DNA of 64,000 bases from JAGQYH01 sp041393015 (lineage in GTDB: Bacteria; Bacteroidota; Bacteroidia; Chitinophagales; JADIYW01): positions 558,001 through 622,000 of the forward strand of contig JAWKKV010000001.1 of NCBI GenBank assembly GCA_041393015.1. Direction: 5' to 3'. The position numbers and the translations under genes are program-made. The first letter of the stretch is position 1, and every line of letters starts with the position of its first letter. Below, one piece after another: positions 43,919-53,823 of the stretch. The notes below the pieces were generated by a model. The model saw only the letters and a list, made by a program, of their open reading frames with translations. It did no database searches and had not been told where the DNA came from.

Positions 43919-44071
43919 TTATTGATGAACATAAAAGGCGTGAATGACTCCCGGAACCCAACCAATTATAGTGAGTATGATGCTAATCAAAAAAGCAGAG
44001 CCAATACCATGCTTTAAAAAAACGGCCAAAGGTGGCAATAAAACACAGATAATAATTCTAGTTAGAGACAT
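43919..44071 (-). CDS. YqaE/Pmp3-family small membrane protein (50 aa)
   Basis: Short frame easily missed by length filters. It reads MSLTRIIICVLLPPLAVFLKHG, then two hydrophobic helices with a charged turn, ending GWVPGVIHAFYVHQ. LPPLAV(F/Y)L and GW(V/I)PG(V/I)IHA are the signature of Pmp3/YqaE proteolipids, which influence membrane potential and salt or stress tolerance in other organisms. It is 37 bases after the diheme cytochrome gene on the same strand, so the two may be co-transcribed. The ATG gives exactly the family length. Confidence 0.9.
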   Translation of the reverse strand: MSLTRIIICVLLPPLAVFLKHGIGSAFLISIILTIIGWVPGVIHAFYVHQ

Positions 44072-44108
44072 TTTATTTTTTTAGTTGCTGATATTAAAAC
44101 AAAGCTGT

Positions 44109-45206
44109 TTATTTTTCATCCATACTTTTTTGGCAGCCGCCTTCCATTGCTGTAATCCATTCTCGAATCAAGGCAACCCCTTCTTCATGCATCACCGATC
44201 TTCCCACTTCCGGCATTCTAGCGCCCGGATCATTCGTTTCCATTCTATACACCAAAATTGATTTATCAGGATTACCTGGAACAATATCATAGGTATTCCC
44301 TCCCGAACCTTTCCCCGCAGAAACAGGCGTTTTACAAATACCCATATTTAATGGATTATCTTCCTCAATCATTAAAAATAAACCCGAAACGCTTCCGGGA
44401 CCTTCCTTTCTATGACAATGACCACAATTGATTTCTAAGTACGACATGGCTCTATCGTGTAAGCTTCCGCTGCTCGCATCATCCCATTTAGCCACTTTAG
44501 GATGTTCTATATTATTGTCGTATTCCGTCAGATAACCAACTTCTGCCCATTTATCTAACTGATTTTTAGCGCCATCTTCATACGCAAAAGTGTAATTCAG
44601 GTTTCTTACTTTCGGACCAATTGGCATTAACTCGCCTTTGTATTCATGGCAGCCTTTGCATTGATTTTTATTTGGAACTACATAATTCACAGATCGTTCT
44701 GTTCCCAATTTGTCTTTCCATTCTACTTTTTTTACATCTCCTGCTACTTCTAAGAAAGCTTCCGTTTGTTCATCGTTCCAAACATAACTAATGGCATCCC
44801 ATTTATCAGGCCTTTTCATTAAAAGTCGTGTCTCAATAATTCTTCTTCCTTTGGAAAGATCTGCCGCATCGTGATTGTAATAGAAATTTTTAATCAAAAC
44901 TGCTCCTTCCGGAAAGTCTACCACTTCTTTTGAATTGTAAGCGGCTGAAGTGCCATCAGGCATCCATACAAATCTCGATTTTTCAGCATAATCTGTAAAC
45001 AACGGAGTGATTAGATCATATGGCAAAACCCCTGCGTTAGGTTGTAAATTATTTTGAATACCCGTGAAAAAATGATAGTCTGAAAGTTTCTCAAATGGAT
45101 CAGCCTCCACATCAACTCTAACAGATTTAGAGGTGGTGGAACAATTTATGATCAAAATGATAGCTGCACAAAATGCAATGCCTTTTATAATTTTTGTTGA
45201 AATCAT
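44109..45206 (-). CDS. SO_2930-family diheme c-type cytochrome lipoprotein
   Basis: 365 aa with a lipoprotein signal (ILIINC). The typical family start is PNAGVLPYDLITPLFTDYAEK. Two heme-binding motifs are visible, CKGCH (about residue 188) and CGHCH (about 260), plus the axial-Met-like ARMPEVGRSV near the end. It overlaps the preceding beta-helix gene by ATGA. The pair is a known conserved gene couple (TIGR03805 and TIGR03806 families) of unknown function, presumably redox-linked in the periplasm or on the outer membrane. Confidence 0.9.
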   Translation of the reverse strand: MISTKIIKGIAFCAAIILIINCSTTSKSVRVDVEADPFEKLSDYHFFTGIQNNLQPNAGVLPYDLITPLFTDYAEKSRFVWMPDGTSAAYNSKEVVDFPEGAVLIKNFYYNHDAADLSKGRRIIETRLLMKRPDKWDAISYVWNDEQTEAFLEVAGDVKKVEWKDKLGTERSVNYVVPNKNQCKGCHEYKGELMPIGPKVRNLNYTFAYEDGAKNQLDKWAEVGYLTEYDNNIEHPKVAKWDDASSGSLHDRAMSYLEINCGHCHRKEGPGSVSGLFLMIEEDNPLNMGICKTPVSAGKGSGGNTYDIVPGNPDKSILVYRMETNDPGARMPEVGRSVMHEEGVALIREWITAMEGGCQKSMDEK

Positions 45207-46477
45207 CTTTTATTTAATACCAAGTTTTCTTTTGTAATTTCTGTATCGATGGAAGGAATGGTACAATCAAATTTCTCCATATCTCTATCAAAAGATTTTT
45301 TAATGTCACCTAAATCCTTTGCTCCATCTGCATTCAAATTAACGAAACGAATGTCGTCTCCATTGTTTCTAATACAAACTCTATTATCGCCAACGTAGTT
45401 GCCATTGGCTTGTTCTAAATCAGGATTAAAAATTCCATCAATTAAAATATCTTGCGTTTGGGCAGGGAACATTCCATTCACCATTTTACCGAACTCTTTT
45501 GTAATATCCGGCACACCGGCGACGCCACCTTTTCTATTAAAAGTATTGTCGTAGATATTTAATTTTGAGTAATAAGGACTAAATCCATTCTCTGTTTTAA
45601 ATGGTCGTTGTGTGAAATTAAAAGTAACGATGGCCAATCCTAATGTCTTGTATCCTTCAATAGTATTGCTGTAAATCTCAACATCATTATGTGCTACCAC
45701 TAACATTCCTGTTCCCGGAGGAATAATATTTACCATTCCACCTTCAGGAGAAAAATTCTTAAAATTATTGTCTCTAACAATGTTGTTGTGCACTTTCACG
45801 CTGTAACCATTAGCTTGTGGCAAACCCGGCATATCAAATATTAAAAATCCTCCGGTATTGTTTTCGGCAATATTGTCATACGCTTCTACCATTCTGCAAT
45901 TTTCAATTTCAATACCGGCCACATTGTGATGCGCTAAATTATTTCGCATCAAAACATTTCTAGATTGACCAATATAAATACCGGCATCTGATGAATAAGA
46001 TGCTTCACAATTTTCCATCAATACATTCTCACAATTAACCGGATACAAACCATATGCACCGTTGGTTTCCTTTGCACCTTCCGTCCAAGTGGCATTAATA
46101 GCTCTAATGACTACATTTTTTGAATCTTGGATCTTAATTGCATCTCCTTTGCTATCTTCAATGGTAAAACCTTCTACAGTTATTCCATCTGCTTTAATTC
46201 TGATGCCTTCTGCCCCATCAATCTGATCTTTAAATGACAAAAACGTTTTGTCCATGCCAGCACCTTTGATGGTTACATTGGGCACGTCATTCAAGGATAG
46301 TGATCGGGTAAAAGAAAAACGACCTTCAGGAATTTCAATTATATCGCCATCTTTTGCATTAATTAGTTTGGTTTGTAACTCTTTCTCAATATTATCAGTT
46401 GTTACTTTAGTTGTCTTTTCATTATTGCATGCTGAGAAAGCAATTACAACCATTAGCATTAAAGCAATTCTTTTCAT
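45203..46477 (-). CDS. Parallel beta-helix lipoprotein, partner of the diheme cytochrome
   Basis: 424 aa with lipobox AFSAC. The body is a right-handed parallel beta-helix with repeated N/D ladders (VTIKGAGMDKTFLSF, NVVIRAINATW, NVLMENCEASY, NVLMRNNLAHHN, VEAYDNIAENN). This is the TIGR03805-type protein that accompanies SO_2930 cytochromes. Such folds bind or modify polysaccharides, but catalytic residues cannot be assigned. It is first in the two-gene unit and translationally coupled to the cytochrome. Confidence 0.88.
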   Translation of the reverse strand: MKRIALMLMVVIAFSACNNEKTTKVTTDNIEKELQTKLINAKDGDIIEIPEGRFSFTRSLSLNDVPNVTIKGAGMDKTFLSFKDQIDGAEGIRIKADGITVEGFTIEDSKGDAIKIQDSKNVVIRAINATWTEGAKETNGAYGLYPVNCENVLMENCEASYSSDAGIYIGQSRNVLMRNNLAHHNVAGIEIENCRMVEAYDNIAENNTGGFLIFDMPGLPQANGYSVKVHNNIVRDNNFKNFSPEGGMVNIIPPGTGMLVVAHNDVEIYSNTIEGYKTLGLAIVTFNFTQRPFKTENGFSPYYSKLNIYDNTFNRKGGVAGVPDITKEFGKMVNGMFPAQTQDILIDGIFNPDLEQANGNYVGDNRVCIRNNGDDIRFVNLNADGAKDLGDIKKSFDRDMEKFDCTIPSIDTEITKENLVLNKR

Positions 46478-46607
46478 TTGATGATTGGTTTTAATTTTTT
46501 AGGTAAAAAAAAGGCGTTTTTCACTTTTAAATAGATAGCACGTTAAAATAATAAAAATGTTGTATCTGAAAGTAATATTCGAACAAAAGTGAATTTTTTA
46601 ATAATAC

Positions 46608-47381
46608 TCAATCTGATAAAAGCCATTTTATCTCGCCAAAGTTGAATGTTTTTACTTCGTCATTCAGCTGCACCAACAATTGTCCAAAATCATTTACTCC
46701 CTGAACAATGCCTTCCATAACTTCTTCGTCCTTTTTAAACTTAAATGATTGATGTTTTTTAAATAAATGTTCATTGTAGCTTTTCAATATCTCTAAATAC
46801 TTACCCGATTTTAATTTAAAAAACTGACTTTCTATCTGAGAACAAATCTCTTCCAATAATTTTTCTCGAGAAATATTTTGAAATCCTTGATTATACAATG
46901 AAGTAGCAAATGGCAAATTATCAAAAACTTCTTGATTAACATTTATTCCAATTCCGATAATTGAATACTTAAGATAATTCCCCAATACACTGTTTTCAAT
47001 TAAGATACCACCTAACTTCTTATCGTTTATCATAATATCATTCGGCCATTTAATGCATAAACTAGTATCTTCAATTTGATGATAAAGCGCATTTCGGATA
47101 CCCAATGCAATGGCTGCACTTAAATAGAATTGGTTTTTGGCCTTTAAAAAAGACGTGTCGTAAATAATACTGAAAGTTAAATTCTGATGACTTTCTGTCA
47201 ACCATTGGTTCTGGCCTTGTCCTTTGCCCTGAGTTTGCTCATCGGTTATAATGACAGAACCGTCTATTGGTTTGGTTTTTGCTAATAAGTTCCTAGCAAA
47301 TATGTTGGTAGATAGCATTTGTGACTCATAAATGAGAAACTTTCCAGTAAAAATGGTGTTATTAATAACAAATGAATGCAA
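46608..47381 (-). CDS. birA: Biotin-[acetyl-CoA-carboxylase] ligase, regulator-less form
   Basis: Attaches biotin to carboxylase carrier domains. The 257 aa start directly with the catalytic domain, without the N-terminal DNA-binding domain of E. coli BirA. Motifs: QMLSTNIFARNL, the biotinyl-AMP loop QGKGQGQNQW (Lys in place of the usual Arg of GRGQ), IKWPNDI and GGILIEN, then GIGINVN. Divergent from rsfS with a 47-base gap. Confidence 0.92.
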   Translation of the reverse strand: MHSFVINNTIFTGKFLIYESQMLSTNIFARNLLAKTKPIDGSVIITDEQTQGKGQGQNQWLTESHQNLTFSIIYDTSFLKAKNQFYLSAAIALGIRNALYHQIEDTSLCIKWPNDIMINDKKLGGILIENSVLGNYLKYSIIGIGINVNQEVFDNLPFATSLYNQGFQNISREKLLEEICSQIESQFFKLKSGKYLEILKSYNEHLFKKHQSFKFKKDEEVMEGIVQGVNDFGQLLVQLNDEVKTFNFGEIKWLLSD

Positions 47382-47428
47382 AATATTATAGCTTTGAATG
47401 AAACAACTAAACTACAATTAAAAAGGAT

Positions 47429-47818
47429 TTGAGAGAAGTACATGTGAAAGGAATAAAAAGTGACAATTCGACAGCATTAAATGACTATATTGTTGAATTG
47501 ATTCAGGATAAAAAGGGAAAATCGATTAAGAGCTTAAATTTAAAAGCCATCCCTGAAGCTATTACAGATTATTTTATTGTTTGTCATGGAGACTCTACTA
47601 CACAAGTAAAGGCTATCATAAACAATATAGAGAAAAAAGTAAAAGAAGAATTGGGACAATCCCCTCATCATATTGAAGGTGTTGCACAATCTGAATGGGC
47701 CATCATCGATTATACTGATGTGGTAGTACATGTTTTCTTAAAAGAGAAACGAGAGTATTATCAATTGGAAGAATTGTGGAGCGATGCTGTTTTTACAGAG
47801 TATAAAGATATTATTTAA
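47429..47818 (+). CDS. rsfS: Ribosomal silencing factor RsfS
   Basis: Binds ribosomal protein uL14 and blocks subunit joining when nutrients are low. The 129 aa show DYFIVCHGDSTTQVKAI, PHHIEGVAQSEWAIIDYTDVVVHVF and REYYQLEELW, the family core. The frame has no ATG near the start; a TTG (after AAAAGGA) or a GTG five codons later must be used. Ten bases before ftsH, an arrangement usual in Bacteroidota. Confidence 0.92.
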   Translation: MREVHVKGIKSDNSTALNDYIVELIQDKKGKSIKSLNLKAIPEAITDYFIVCHGDSTTQVKAIINNIEKKVKEELGQSPHHIEGVAQSEWAIIDYTDVVVHVFLKEKREYYQLEELWSDAVFTEYKDII

Positions 47819-47828
47819 GGAATAAGTT

Positions 47829-49823
47829 ATGGAAAATAACAAGAAGAAGCAAGAAGCAAAAGAAGGAAGCAATAAACCAAAATTCAATTGGTATTGGATG
47901 TGGGGCTTGGTGCTATTGGCCATTGTAGGTACATGGTTTTTAGGGCAAACAGAAAATTATTCTGCCATTAACGAATATGAATTCACCGAGAATTTCATTA
48001 AAGAAGGCAAGGTTAAGCGAGTTGATATCGTGAATAAAGAAGTCGTGCAGGTTTATTTGACAGACGCTGCTTATGAAGCAGATACTTCCATTAACAAAGA
48101 AAGTAAATTTGTAAGCAACAAGCGTGGCCCTCACTATGTATTTAAAATCTCAGATCTTGAGAGTTTTAAGAAAGAAGTAGAAGCCGCTCAGGTAGATTTT
48201 CCTGCGAGTAAAAAAGTAGCTTTAAATCCAGTAAACCGAAAACCTATTTGGGAATCGCTAGGGTTTTTTCTACCTATTATCATCATTATTGCGCTATGGT
48301 TTTTCATTATGAGACGTGTCAGCGGTGGCATGGGTGGTGCCGGTGGACAGATATTTAATATCGGAAAGTCTAAGGCTTCCTTGTATGATAAAGACACAAA
48401 AGTGAATGTAACTTTTGGTGATGTAGCTGGTTTAGAAGAAGCAAAAGAAGAGATTAAAGAAGTTGTTGACTTTCTTAAAAATCCCAAAAAATATACTTCC
48501 TTAGGTGGTAAAATTCCAAAAGGTGTGCTTTTAGTAGGCCCTCCGGGAACCGGTAAAACGTTAATCGCTAAGGCTATGGCCGGCGAAGCAAGAGTGCCTT
48601 TCTTCTCTTTATCAGGTTCTGATTTCGTAGAGATGTTTGTAGGTGTTGGTGCTAGTAGAGTAAGAGACTTGTTTAAGCAAGCGAGAGAAAAAGCGCCTTG
48701 TATTATCTTTATTGATGAGATTGATGCTATCGGTAGAGCAAGAGGAAAGAACATGATGCAAAGCAATGATGAAAGGGAAAACACCTTAAATCAGTTGTTG
48801 GTGGAAATGGATGGTTTCGGTGGAGATAGTGGCGTAATTATTTTAGCGGCTACTAACCGACCTGACGTTTTAGATCCGGCTTTATTGAGACCCGGTAGAT
48901 TTGACAGACAAATTAGCATTGACAAACCTGACTTAAAAGGAAGAGAAGCTATTTTTAAGGTGCATTTAAAGCCTATTAAAACAGGTGATGACATTGAAGC
49001 CCATAAATTAGCAGAACAAACTCCTGGATTTGCTGGAGCAGAAATTGCGAATGTTTGCAACGAAGCTGCTTTAATAGCTGCTAGAAAAGGCAAGAAGCAG
49101 GTTGACATGAACGACTTCCAAAATGCTGTAGATAGAGTAATTGGTGGTTTAGAAAAGAAGAATAAAATTATTTCTCCGCATGAGAAAGAAATTATTGCTT
49201 ACCACGAAGCCGGACATGCTATTTGTGGCTGGTATTTAGAACACGCCGATCCTTTGGTAAAAGTAACTATTATACCAAGAGGTGTAGCAGCTTTAGGTTA
49301 TGCGCAATACATGCCAAAAGAACAATACTTATATAGAACTGAGCAATTGTTAGATAGCATGGCAATGACATTAGGTGGAAGAGCGGCTGAAGAAATCATC
49401 TTTGGTAAAATTTCTACCGGTGCACAAAACGATTTGCAAAAAATCACCAGAATGGCTTATGCTATGGTTTCTGTTTATGGTATGAATGATAAAGTAGGAA
49501 ATGTATCTTTTTACGATCCTCAAAATGAAAATTCATTTACCAAGCCATACAGTGATGAAACGGCTAAAATGATTGATGAGGAAGTTCGTAAAATGATTGA
49601 TACGGCTTACGAGAAAACCTTACAGTTGTTAAGAGATAAGAAAGACCAATTAGAATTAATTGCAAAAGAATTATTGGAAAAAGAAATATTGTATAAAGCG
49701 GATTTAGAGCGGTTAATTGGCCATAGAGAATTTGGTGAAACCGAAGTGCATGTTCCTGTAAATGGAAGTTTACCAGGACCTGAAGCTGCAGTAGTAGATG
49801 AGGTTAAAGAAGATGAAGCTTAG
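47829..49823 (+). CDS. ftsH: ATP-dependent zinc metalloprotease FtsH
   Basis: Membrane-bound AAA+ protease for quality control. Two N-terminal membrane helices (about residues 21-38 and 140-157) enclose a periplasmic domain. Then Walker A GPPGTGKT, Walker B IIFIDEID, the second region of homology (TNRPDVLDPALLRPGRFDRQ) and the zinc motif HEAGH with the third ligand in the downstream helix. 664 aa. Its C-terminus is acidic. Follows rsfS in a two-gene unit ended by a terminator. Confidence 0.97.
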   Translation: MENNKKKQEAKEGSNKPKFNWYWMWGLVLLAIVGTWFLGQTENYSAINEYEFTENFIKEGKVKRVDIVNKEVVQVYLTDAAYEADTSINKESKFVSNKRGPHYVFKISDLESFKKEVEAAQVDFPASKKVALNPVNRKPIWESLGFFLPIIIIIALWFFIMRRVSGGMGGAGGQIFNIGKSKASLYDKDTKVNVTFGDVAGLEEAKEEIKEVVDFLKNPKKYTSLGGKIPKGVLLVGPPGTGKTLIAKAMAGEARVPFFSLSGSDFVEMFVGVGASRVRDLFKQAREKAPCIIFIDEIDAIGRARGKNMMQSNDERENTLNQLLVEMDGFGGDSGVIILAATNRPDVLDPALLRPGRFDRQISIDKPDLKGREAIFKVHLKPIKTGDDIEAHKLAEQTPGFAGAEIANVCNEAALIAARKGKKQVDMNDFQNAVDRVIGGLEKKNKIISPHEKEIIAYHEAGHAICGWYLEHADPLVKVTIIPRGVAALGYAQYMPKEQYLYRTEQLLDSMAMTLGGRAAEEIIFGKISTGAQNDLQKITRMAYAMVSVYGMNDKVGNVSFYDPQNENSFTKPYSDETAKMIDEEVRKMIDTAYEKTLQLLRDKKDQLELIAKELLEKEILYKADLERLIGHREFGETEVHVPVNGSLPGPEAAVVDEVKEDEA

Positions 49824-49848
49824 CCATTGAAATTTTAATTAATATCTA

Positions 49849-49884
49849 AAGGCTGTTTGAAAATTAATCAAGCAGCCTTTTTTT
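49849..49884. terminator. Terminator between ftsH and the convergent phosphorylase gene
   Basis: AAGGCTGTTTG and CAAGCAGCCTT form an 11-bp stem with one G-T pair and a loop of about nine bases, followed by a T run. The T run on the plus strand ends at the stop of the convergent gene, so it can serve ftsH. Confidence 0.85.
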
Positions 49885-50758
49885 ATTTCACCAACCTATC
49901 CAACACCACTTTAATCAAATCTTTGACAATTAATTTGTAATCGTCAGCGTATTGTTTGATAGAACGATTAGCGATGATGGCACAGCAAGTACAGCAATGA
50001 TGTCCCATCATTTTTCCTAAGCCATACAAAGCCGAGGTTTCCATTTCAAAATTAGTAATGCGATGACCTTTATAACCAAAAGAAGCAAGTTTTTGTCGAA
50101 GATCTGTAATACTTGGCTTCAAAAACAAGGTTCTTCCTTGTGGTCCATAAAAACCGGAGGCTGTTCCTGTAATGCCTTTAAACATACCCTCTCCTAGTTT
50201 ATTTAGCAATTCTTCAGAAGCAGCTACTGCATATGGATCAGATAGTTTTGGATTCCATTGTAAATGTTCTTGGATCTTATCCGTTAAAATCTGTTCTTTT
50301 TCGGAAAATTGAAAATTGTAGAAATAAACTAAGCCTTCAAATCCTAAACCATACTCTGAAATAACAAATGAACCCACAGGGATGTCTGGTTGCAAGGCCC
50401 CGGAAGTTCCAATTCTTACTAAATTAAGCGACCTTCTTTTAGGCTTTAGTTGTCGGGTTTTTAAATCAATATTGATGGCGGCATCTAATTCACTTACGGC
50501 AATATCAATGTTATCAGCCCCAATACCCGTTGACAATACGGTTAATCGTTTGCCTTTATAAAAACCTGTGCAAGTCACAAATTCTCTATTGCTAATGTGG
50601 TATTCAATCTCATCAAAATAATCACTTACCGCTTTAACTCTTCCTTGATCTCCAACTAAAATTACGGTATCTGCAATATGTTCCTCTTTTAAGTGTATAT
50701 GGTATACACTGCCATCTTTATTTAGTATTAATTCCGAGTTTAATATTTCGTTTGACAT
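49883..50758 (-). CDS. udp: Uridine phosphorylase-like nucleoside phosphorylase
   Basis: Phosphorolyses nucleosides to base and pentose-1-phosphate. NP-I fold marks: GDQGRVKAVSDYF, the phosphate-binding VRIGTSGALQ, and NFEMETSALYGL with the conserved Met-Glu that binds ribose. At 291 aa it is longer than enteric Udp (253 aa), as is usual for the Bacteroidota uridine-phosphorylase-like branch. Divergent from deoD across 135 bases. The base specificity is by similarity. Confidence 0.85.
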   Translation of the reverse strand: MSNEILNSELILNKDGSVYHIHLKEEHIADTVILVGDQGRVKAVSDYFDEIEYHISNREFVTCTGFYKGKRLTVLSTGIGADNIDIAVSELDAAINIDLKTRQLKPKRRSLNLVRIGTSGALQPDIPVGSFVISEYGLGFEGLVYFYNFQFSEKEQILTDKIQEHLQWNPKLSDPYAVAASEELLNKLGEGMFKGITGTASGFYGPQGRTLFLKPSITDLRQKLASFGYKGHRITNFEMETSALYGLGKMMGHHCCTCCAIIANRSIKQYADDYKLIVKDLIKVVLDRLVK

Positions 50759-50893
50759 ATCTATTTGTATTCAACAATCAATTAAGATATGAAAATATAG
50801 CCTTGTTCATGTATATATTGGCAACTTATATTATAATATCTAAAGTAAAAACAATTACTTTGAGTAAATTGGATTATTACAAAAAAAGAAATT

Positions 50894-51610
50894 ATGAGTA
50901 TACATATTGGAGCGAAAGCAGGTGAAATTGCTGAAACTATATTATTGCCCGGCGATCCGTTGAGAGCCAAATTTGTAGCAGAGACGATGTTAGAAGATGT
51001 TATTTGTTATAATGAAGTTAGAGGAATGCTTGGCTATACCGGAACCTATAATGGACATAGAGTATCTATTCAAGGCACCGGAATGGGTATGGCGAGTATT
51101 GGTATTTACATCCATGAATTAATGAGTGAATATGGTGTAAAAAATTTGATTAGAGTGGGCACTTGCGGCGCTATTCAAAAGGATCTCAAGATTGGACAAG
51201 TGATTTTAGCCACCGGAGCTTCCGGCGATTCTAATATGAATCAACTCTATTTTAGAAGTTTAGATTTTGCTGCTACTGCAGATTTTGATTTACTTTTAAG
51301 TGCTTATAATGCCGCAAAGCGTTTAGGGATTAATACTATTCAAGGCACTATTTTTAGTACTGATAATTTTTATGATTTCTCCGCCAACCGTTGGGACAAA
51401 TGGATAGAACATAATGTTTTAGCTGTTGAAATGGAAACTCAAATCTTGTATACTTTTACTAAAAAATTTAATGCACGAGCCCTTTCGGTTTTGACGGTGA
51501 GCGATAATGTAATTACCGGTGAATCTTCTTCTTCATTTGATAGAGAAAAAACATATACAGACATGATGAAGGTAGCATTAGAAGGAGCGTTAGATTTAGA
51601 GAAAGGATAA
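50894..51610 (+). CDS. deoD: Purine nucleoside phosphorylase, DeoD type
   Basis: Splits purine (deoxy)nucleosides to base and (deoxy)ribose-1-phosphate. Hexameric-PNP signature: HIGAKAGEIAETILLPGDPLRAKF, GTGMGMASIGIY, RVGTCGAIQ, AVEMETQILY and the catalytic Asp in TVSDN. 238 aa. The free purines made would feed the guanine catabolic operon in this window. Two bases before the TMEM175-like gene. Confidence 0.95.
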   Translation: MSIHIGAKAGEIAETILLPGDPLRAKFVAETMLEDVICYNEVRGMLGYTGTYNGHRVSIQGTGMGMASIGIYIHELMSEYGVKNLIRVGTCGAIQKDLKIGQVILATGASGDSNMNQLYFRSLDFAATADFDLLLSAYNAAKRLGINTIQGTIFSTDNFYDFSANRWDKWIEHNVLAVEMETQILYTFTKKFNARALSVLTVSDNVITGESSSSFDREKTYTDMMKVALEGALDLEKG

Positions 51611-51612
51611 GC

Positions 51613-52227
51613 ATGAATAACATCAAATTCGAGAAAGGTAGAATAATAAGCTTTACCGACGCTGTCTTTTCAATTGCCATGACATTATTGGTTTTAGAAA
51701 TTGCAGTTCCTTCTACAAAACAACTTATTGACTATGGCTTCTTGACTGTTTTAAGTGGCTTAACGGCCAATTTTATAGGCTTAGTGGTAAGTTTTTTTGT
51801 AACTGCTTTGTATTGGATTGCTCATTTAAGAGCCATGCAATATGTCACCGACTTTGATACCAAATTGCTCTGGCTCAATATTTTAATGCTTTTATTCATC
51901 GTTCTACTACCATTTTCAACTGCTTTTTATGTCAACAGTTTTAATTTAACAGGCCCTTTTGTTTTCTATTGCTTTAACCTTTCCGCCATTGGACTTTTTA
52001 ATTTTTTAATTATTCGATATGTGGTCATTAAAGAAAAGGGAGCGAACGGATTAACGCCAATTATTGGGCAGTGGGAAAAATTGAGAGCTTTAAATTCTTT
52101 TCTTGTTTGGACATTAGCGGGAATTGTTGCTTTTATTTTTCCATTTATTGCTAAGTTTATTTTTCTATTGATTTTTGTTTTTCAAGCGATTATAAATTAT
52201 CGTTTTAAGAAGAAGTTGGGAAAGTGA
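51613..52227 (+). CDS. TMEM175-type (DUF1211) potassium channel-like membrane protein
   Basis: 204 aa, six hydrophobic segments. The first helix carries RIISFTDAVFSIAMTLLVLEI, a variant of the FSD filter motif of TMEM175 channels, and a tryptophan-rich helix (ALYWIAHLRAMQYV) follows as in that family. Two bases after deoD, so co-transcribed; a functional link to nucleosides is not evident. Confidence 0.88.
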   Translation: MNNIKFEKGRIISFTDAVFSIAMTLLVLEIAVPSTKQLIDYGFLTVLSGLTANFIGLVVSFFVTALYWIAHLRAMQYVTDFDTKLLWLNILMLLFIVLLPFSTAFYVNSFNLTGPFVFYCFNLSAIGLFNFLIIRYVVIKEKGANGLTPIIGQWEKLRALNSFLVWTLAGIVAFIFPFIAKFIFLLIFVFQAIINYRFKKKLGK

Positions 52228-52338
52228 TGAATTCTTTAAGTTGATTCAAATACGATTATTGAATATTTTTAAAATATCCCTTAATCCATTTCTTTAAATT
52301 TACAGTTCATCTAAAATTTCAGATAACTCAAAATATTT

Positions 52339-53787
52339 ATGGCAGATTCCCGGAGAGCATCCCAATCCAAATTAAAAGATGTACAGCAAATCATACGAAA
52401 CCAAACTCGACTTATTCAGTTTTTGGTATCAATTTTAGTTTCGATTGGTTTAACCTATCTAATCGTTGATAATACATTTGAACTCCCTCAGGTTTATGTT
52501 CTATTCGTCCTTTTTTTATCCATTGGATTATGGGTCACCGAAGCTATTCCTCCTTTTGCAGTGGGAATCATGATCATTGGTTTTTTGATTTTTGTGCTTG
52601 GACAACCCAGCATGGCGTCTTACGATATTGATGTTGAGAAATTTATCAATACATGGTCGGATAGTGTAATTTGGTTATTACTAGGCGGATTCTTTTTAGC
52701 TGAAGGTTTAAAAAAAACAGGGTTAGATCAGCGGTTGTATTTAACTGTGACATCGAGATTTGGTAAAAACCCCAAGAAACTGTTGTTAGCTTTAATGCTC
52801 ACAACGGCAGTAATATCCATGTTGATGTCGAATACCGCTACTACTGCCATGATGTTTGCTGCAATCATGCCCTTAATTTCCTCATTGGGTAAAGATCATG
52901 GGCTTTCTAAATCCTTATTATTAGGCATTCCAACAGCTGCTGCTTTGGGCGGTATGGGAACTATCATTGGGTCGCCTCCCAATGCTATTGCGGTTGATAT
53001 GATTAACAAAATGCCAGGCTCGAATTATAATATAGATTTTCTAGATTGGTTAATCATTGGGCTACCCATTGCTCTAATATTAGTAATCACCTTTTGGTTT
53101 ATACTCAACAGAAAGTATCATATCCCAGAGAATGTAGACCTCAGCATTCTACAAAATGATGAATCAGAAGAAATCATTCAAAATACAGAGATGGGCAACT
53201 GGAACAGCCAACGGGTGATGTTGATTGTATTATTTGTCACAGTTTTATTATGGTTAACAGATGGTTTGCATCCTATACCAATGGCATTGGTTTCCGGCAT
53301 TCCAATTATTAGTTTAACAATGGTAAGCATTGTAACTTCTGAAGATGTTAGATCACTTCCTTGGGATACGTTGATGCTTGTTGCCGGTGGATTATCGCTA
53401 GGCTTAGCGGTTCAAGAAACGGGCTTGATAGATTTCTTTTTAACTAAACTTCAGGATTTTACGTTACCAATGATTGTATTGATTATTCTATTTGCATTGA
53501 TCACCGTTTTCGCTTCTAACATCATGAGTAATACCGCTGCCGCTGCTATTCTTATTCCTGCCGCAGGACTTTTCGAAGGTGTAAATCCGGGTGTTCTAGG
53601 TTTAATTATTGGACTAAGCGCAAGCTGTTCTCTATTCTTACCCGTGTCTACGCCGCCCAATGCAATTGCTTATAGCACGGGTATGATTGAACAAACTGAA
53701 TTTAGAATAGGTGGTGTAACCATTGGAATTTTAGGTCCGCTTACCATTACATTATGGGTATTGCTCTTAAGCAAATATTTACTTTAA
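52339..53787 (+). CDS. DASS/SLC13-family anion symporter
   Basis: 482-aa membrane transporter of the divalent anion:sodium symporter family. About 11-12 helices. Both SNT motifs are present (MSNTATTAMM near residue 155 and MSNTAAAAIL near 395), each followed by a Pro-rich loop (GSPPNAIAVDM and STPPNAIAY). Substrates in the family are C4-dicarboxylates, citrate, sulfate or phosphate; this cannot be narrowed from sequence. Confidence 0.9.
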   Translation: MADSRRASQSKLKDVQQIIRNQTRLIQFLVSILVSIGLTYLIVDNTFELPQVYVLFVLFLSIGLWVTEAIPPFAVGIMIIGFLIFVLGQPSMASYDIDVEKFINTWSDSVIWLLLGGFFLAEGLKKTGLDQRLYLTVTSRFGKNPKKLLLALMLTTAVISMLMSNTATTAMMFAAIMPLISSLGKDHGLSKSLLLGIPTAAALGGMGTIIGSPPNAIAVDMINKMPGSNYNIDFLDWLIIGLPIALILVITFWFILNRKYHIPENVDLSILQNDESEEIIQNTEMGNWNSQRVMLIVLFVTVLLWLTDGLHPIPMALVSGIPIISLTMVSIVTSEDVRSLPWDTLMLVAGGLSLGLAVQETGLIDFFLTKLQDFTLPMIVLIILFALITVFASNIMSNTAAAAILIPAAGLFEGVNPGVLGLIIGLSASCSLFLPVSTPPNAIAYSTGMIEQTEFRIGGVTIGILGPLTITLWVLLLSKYLL

Positions 53788-53823
53788 GAGCGGTTTGTTA
53801 AGATCAACTTACGACTAAAGTAT

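Noticed and set aside
48188..48784. Long open frame of 198 codons on the minus strand inside ftsH
   Set aside because: It is antisense to the conserved ATPase domain, with Pro/Ser-rich shadow composition and no family resemblance.
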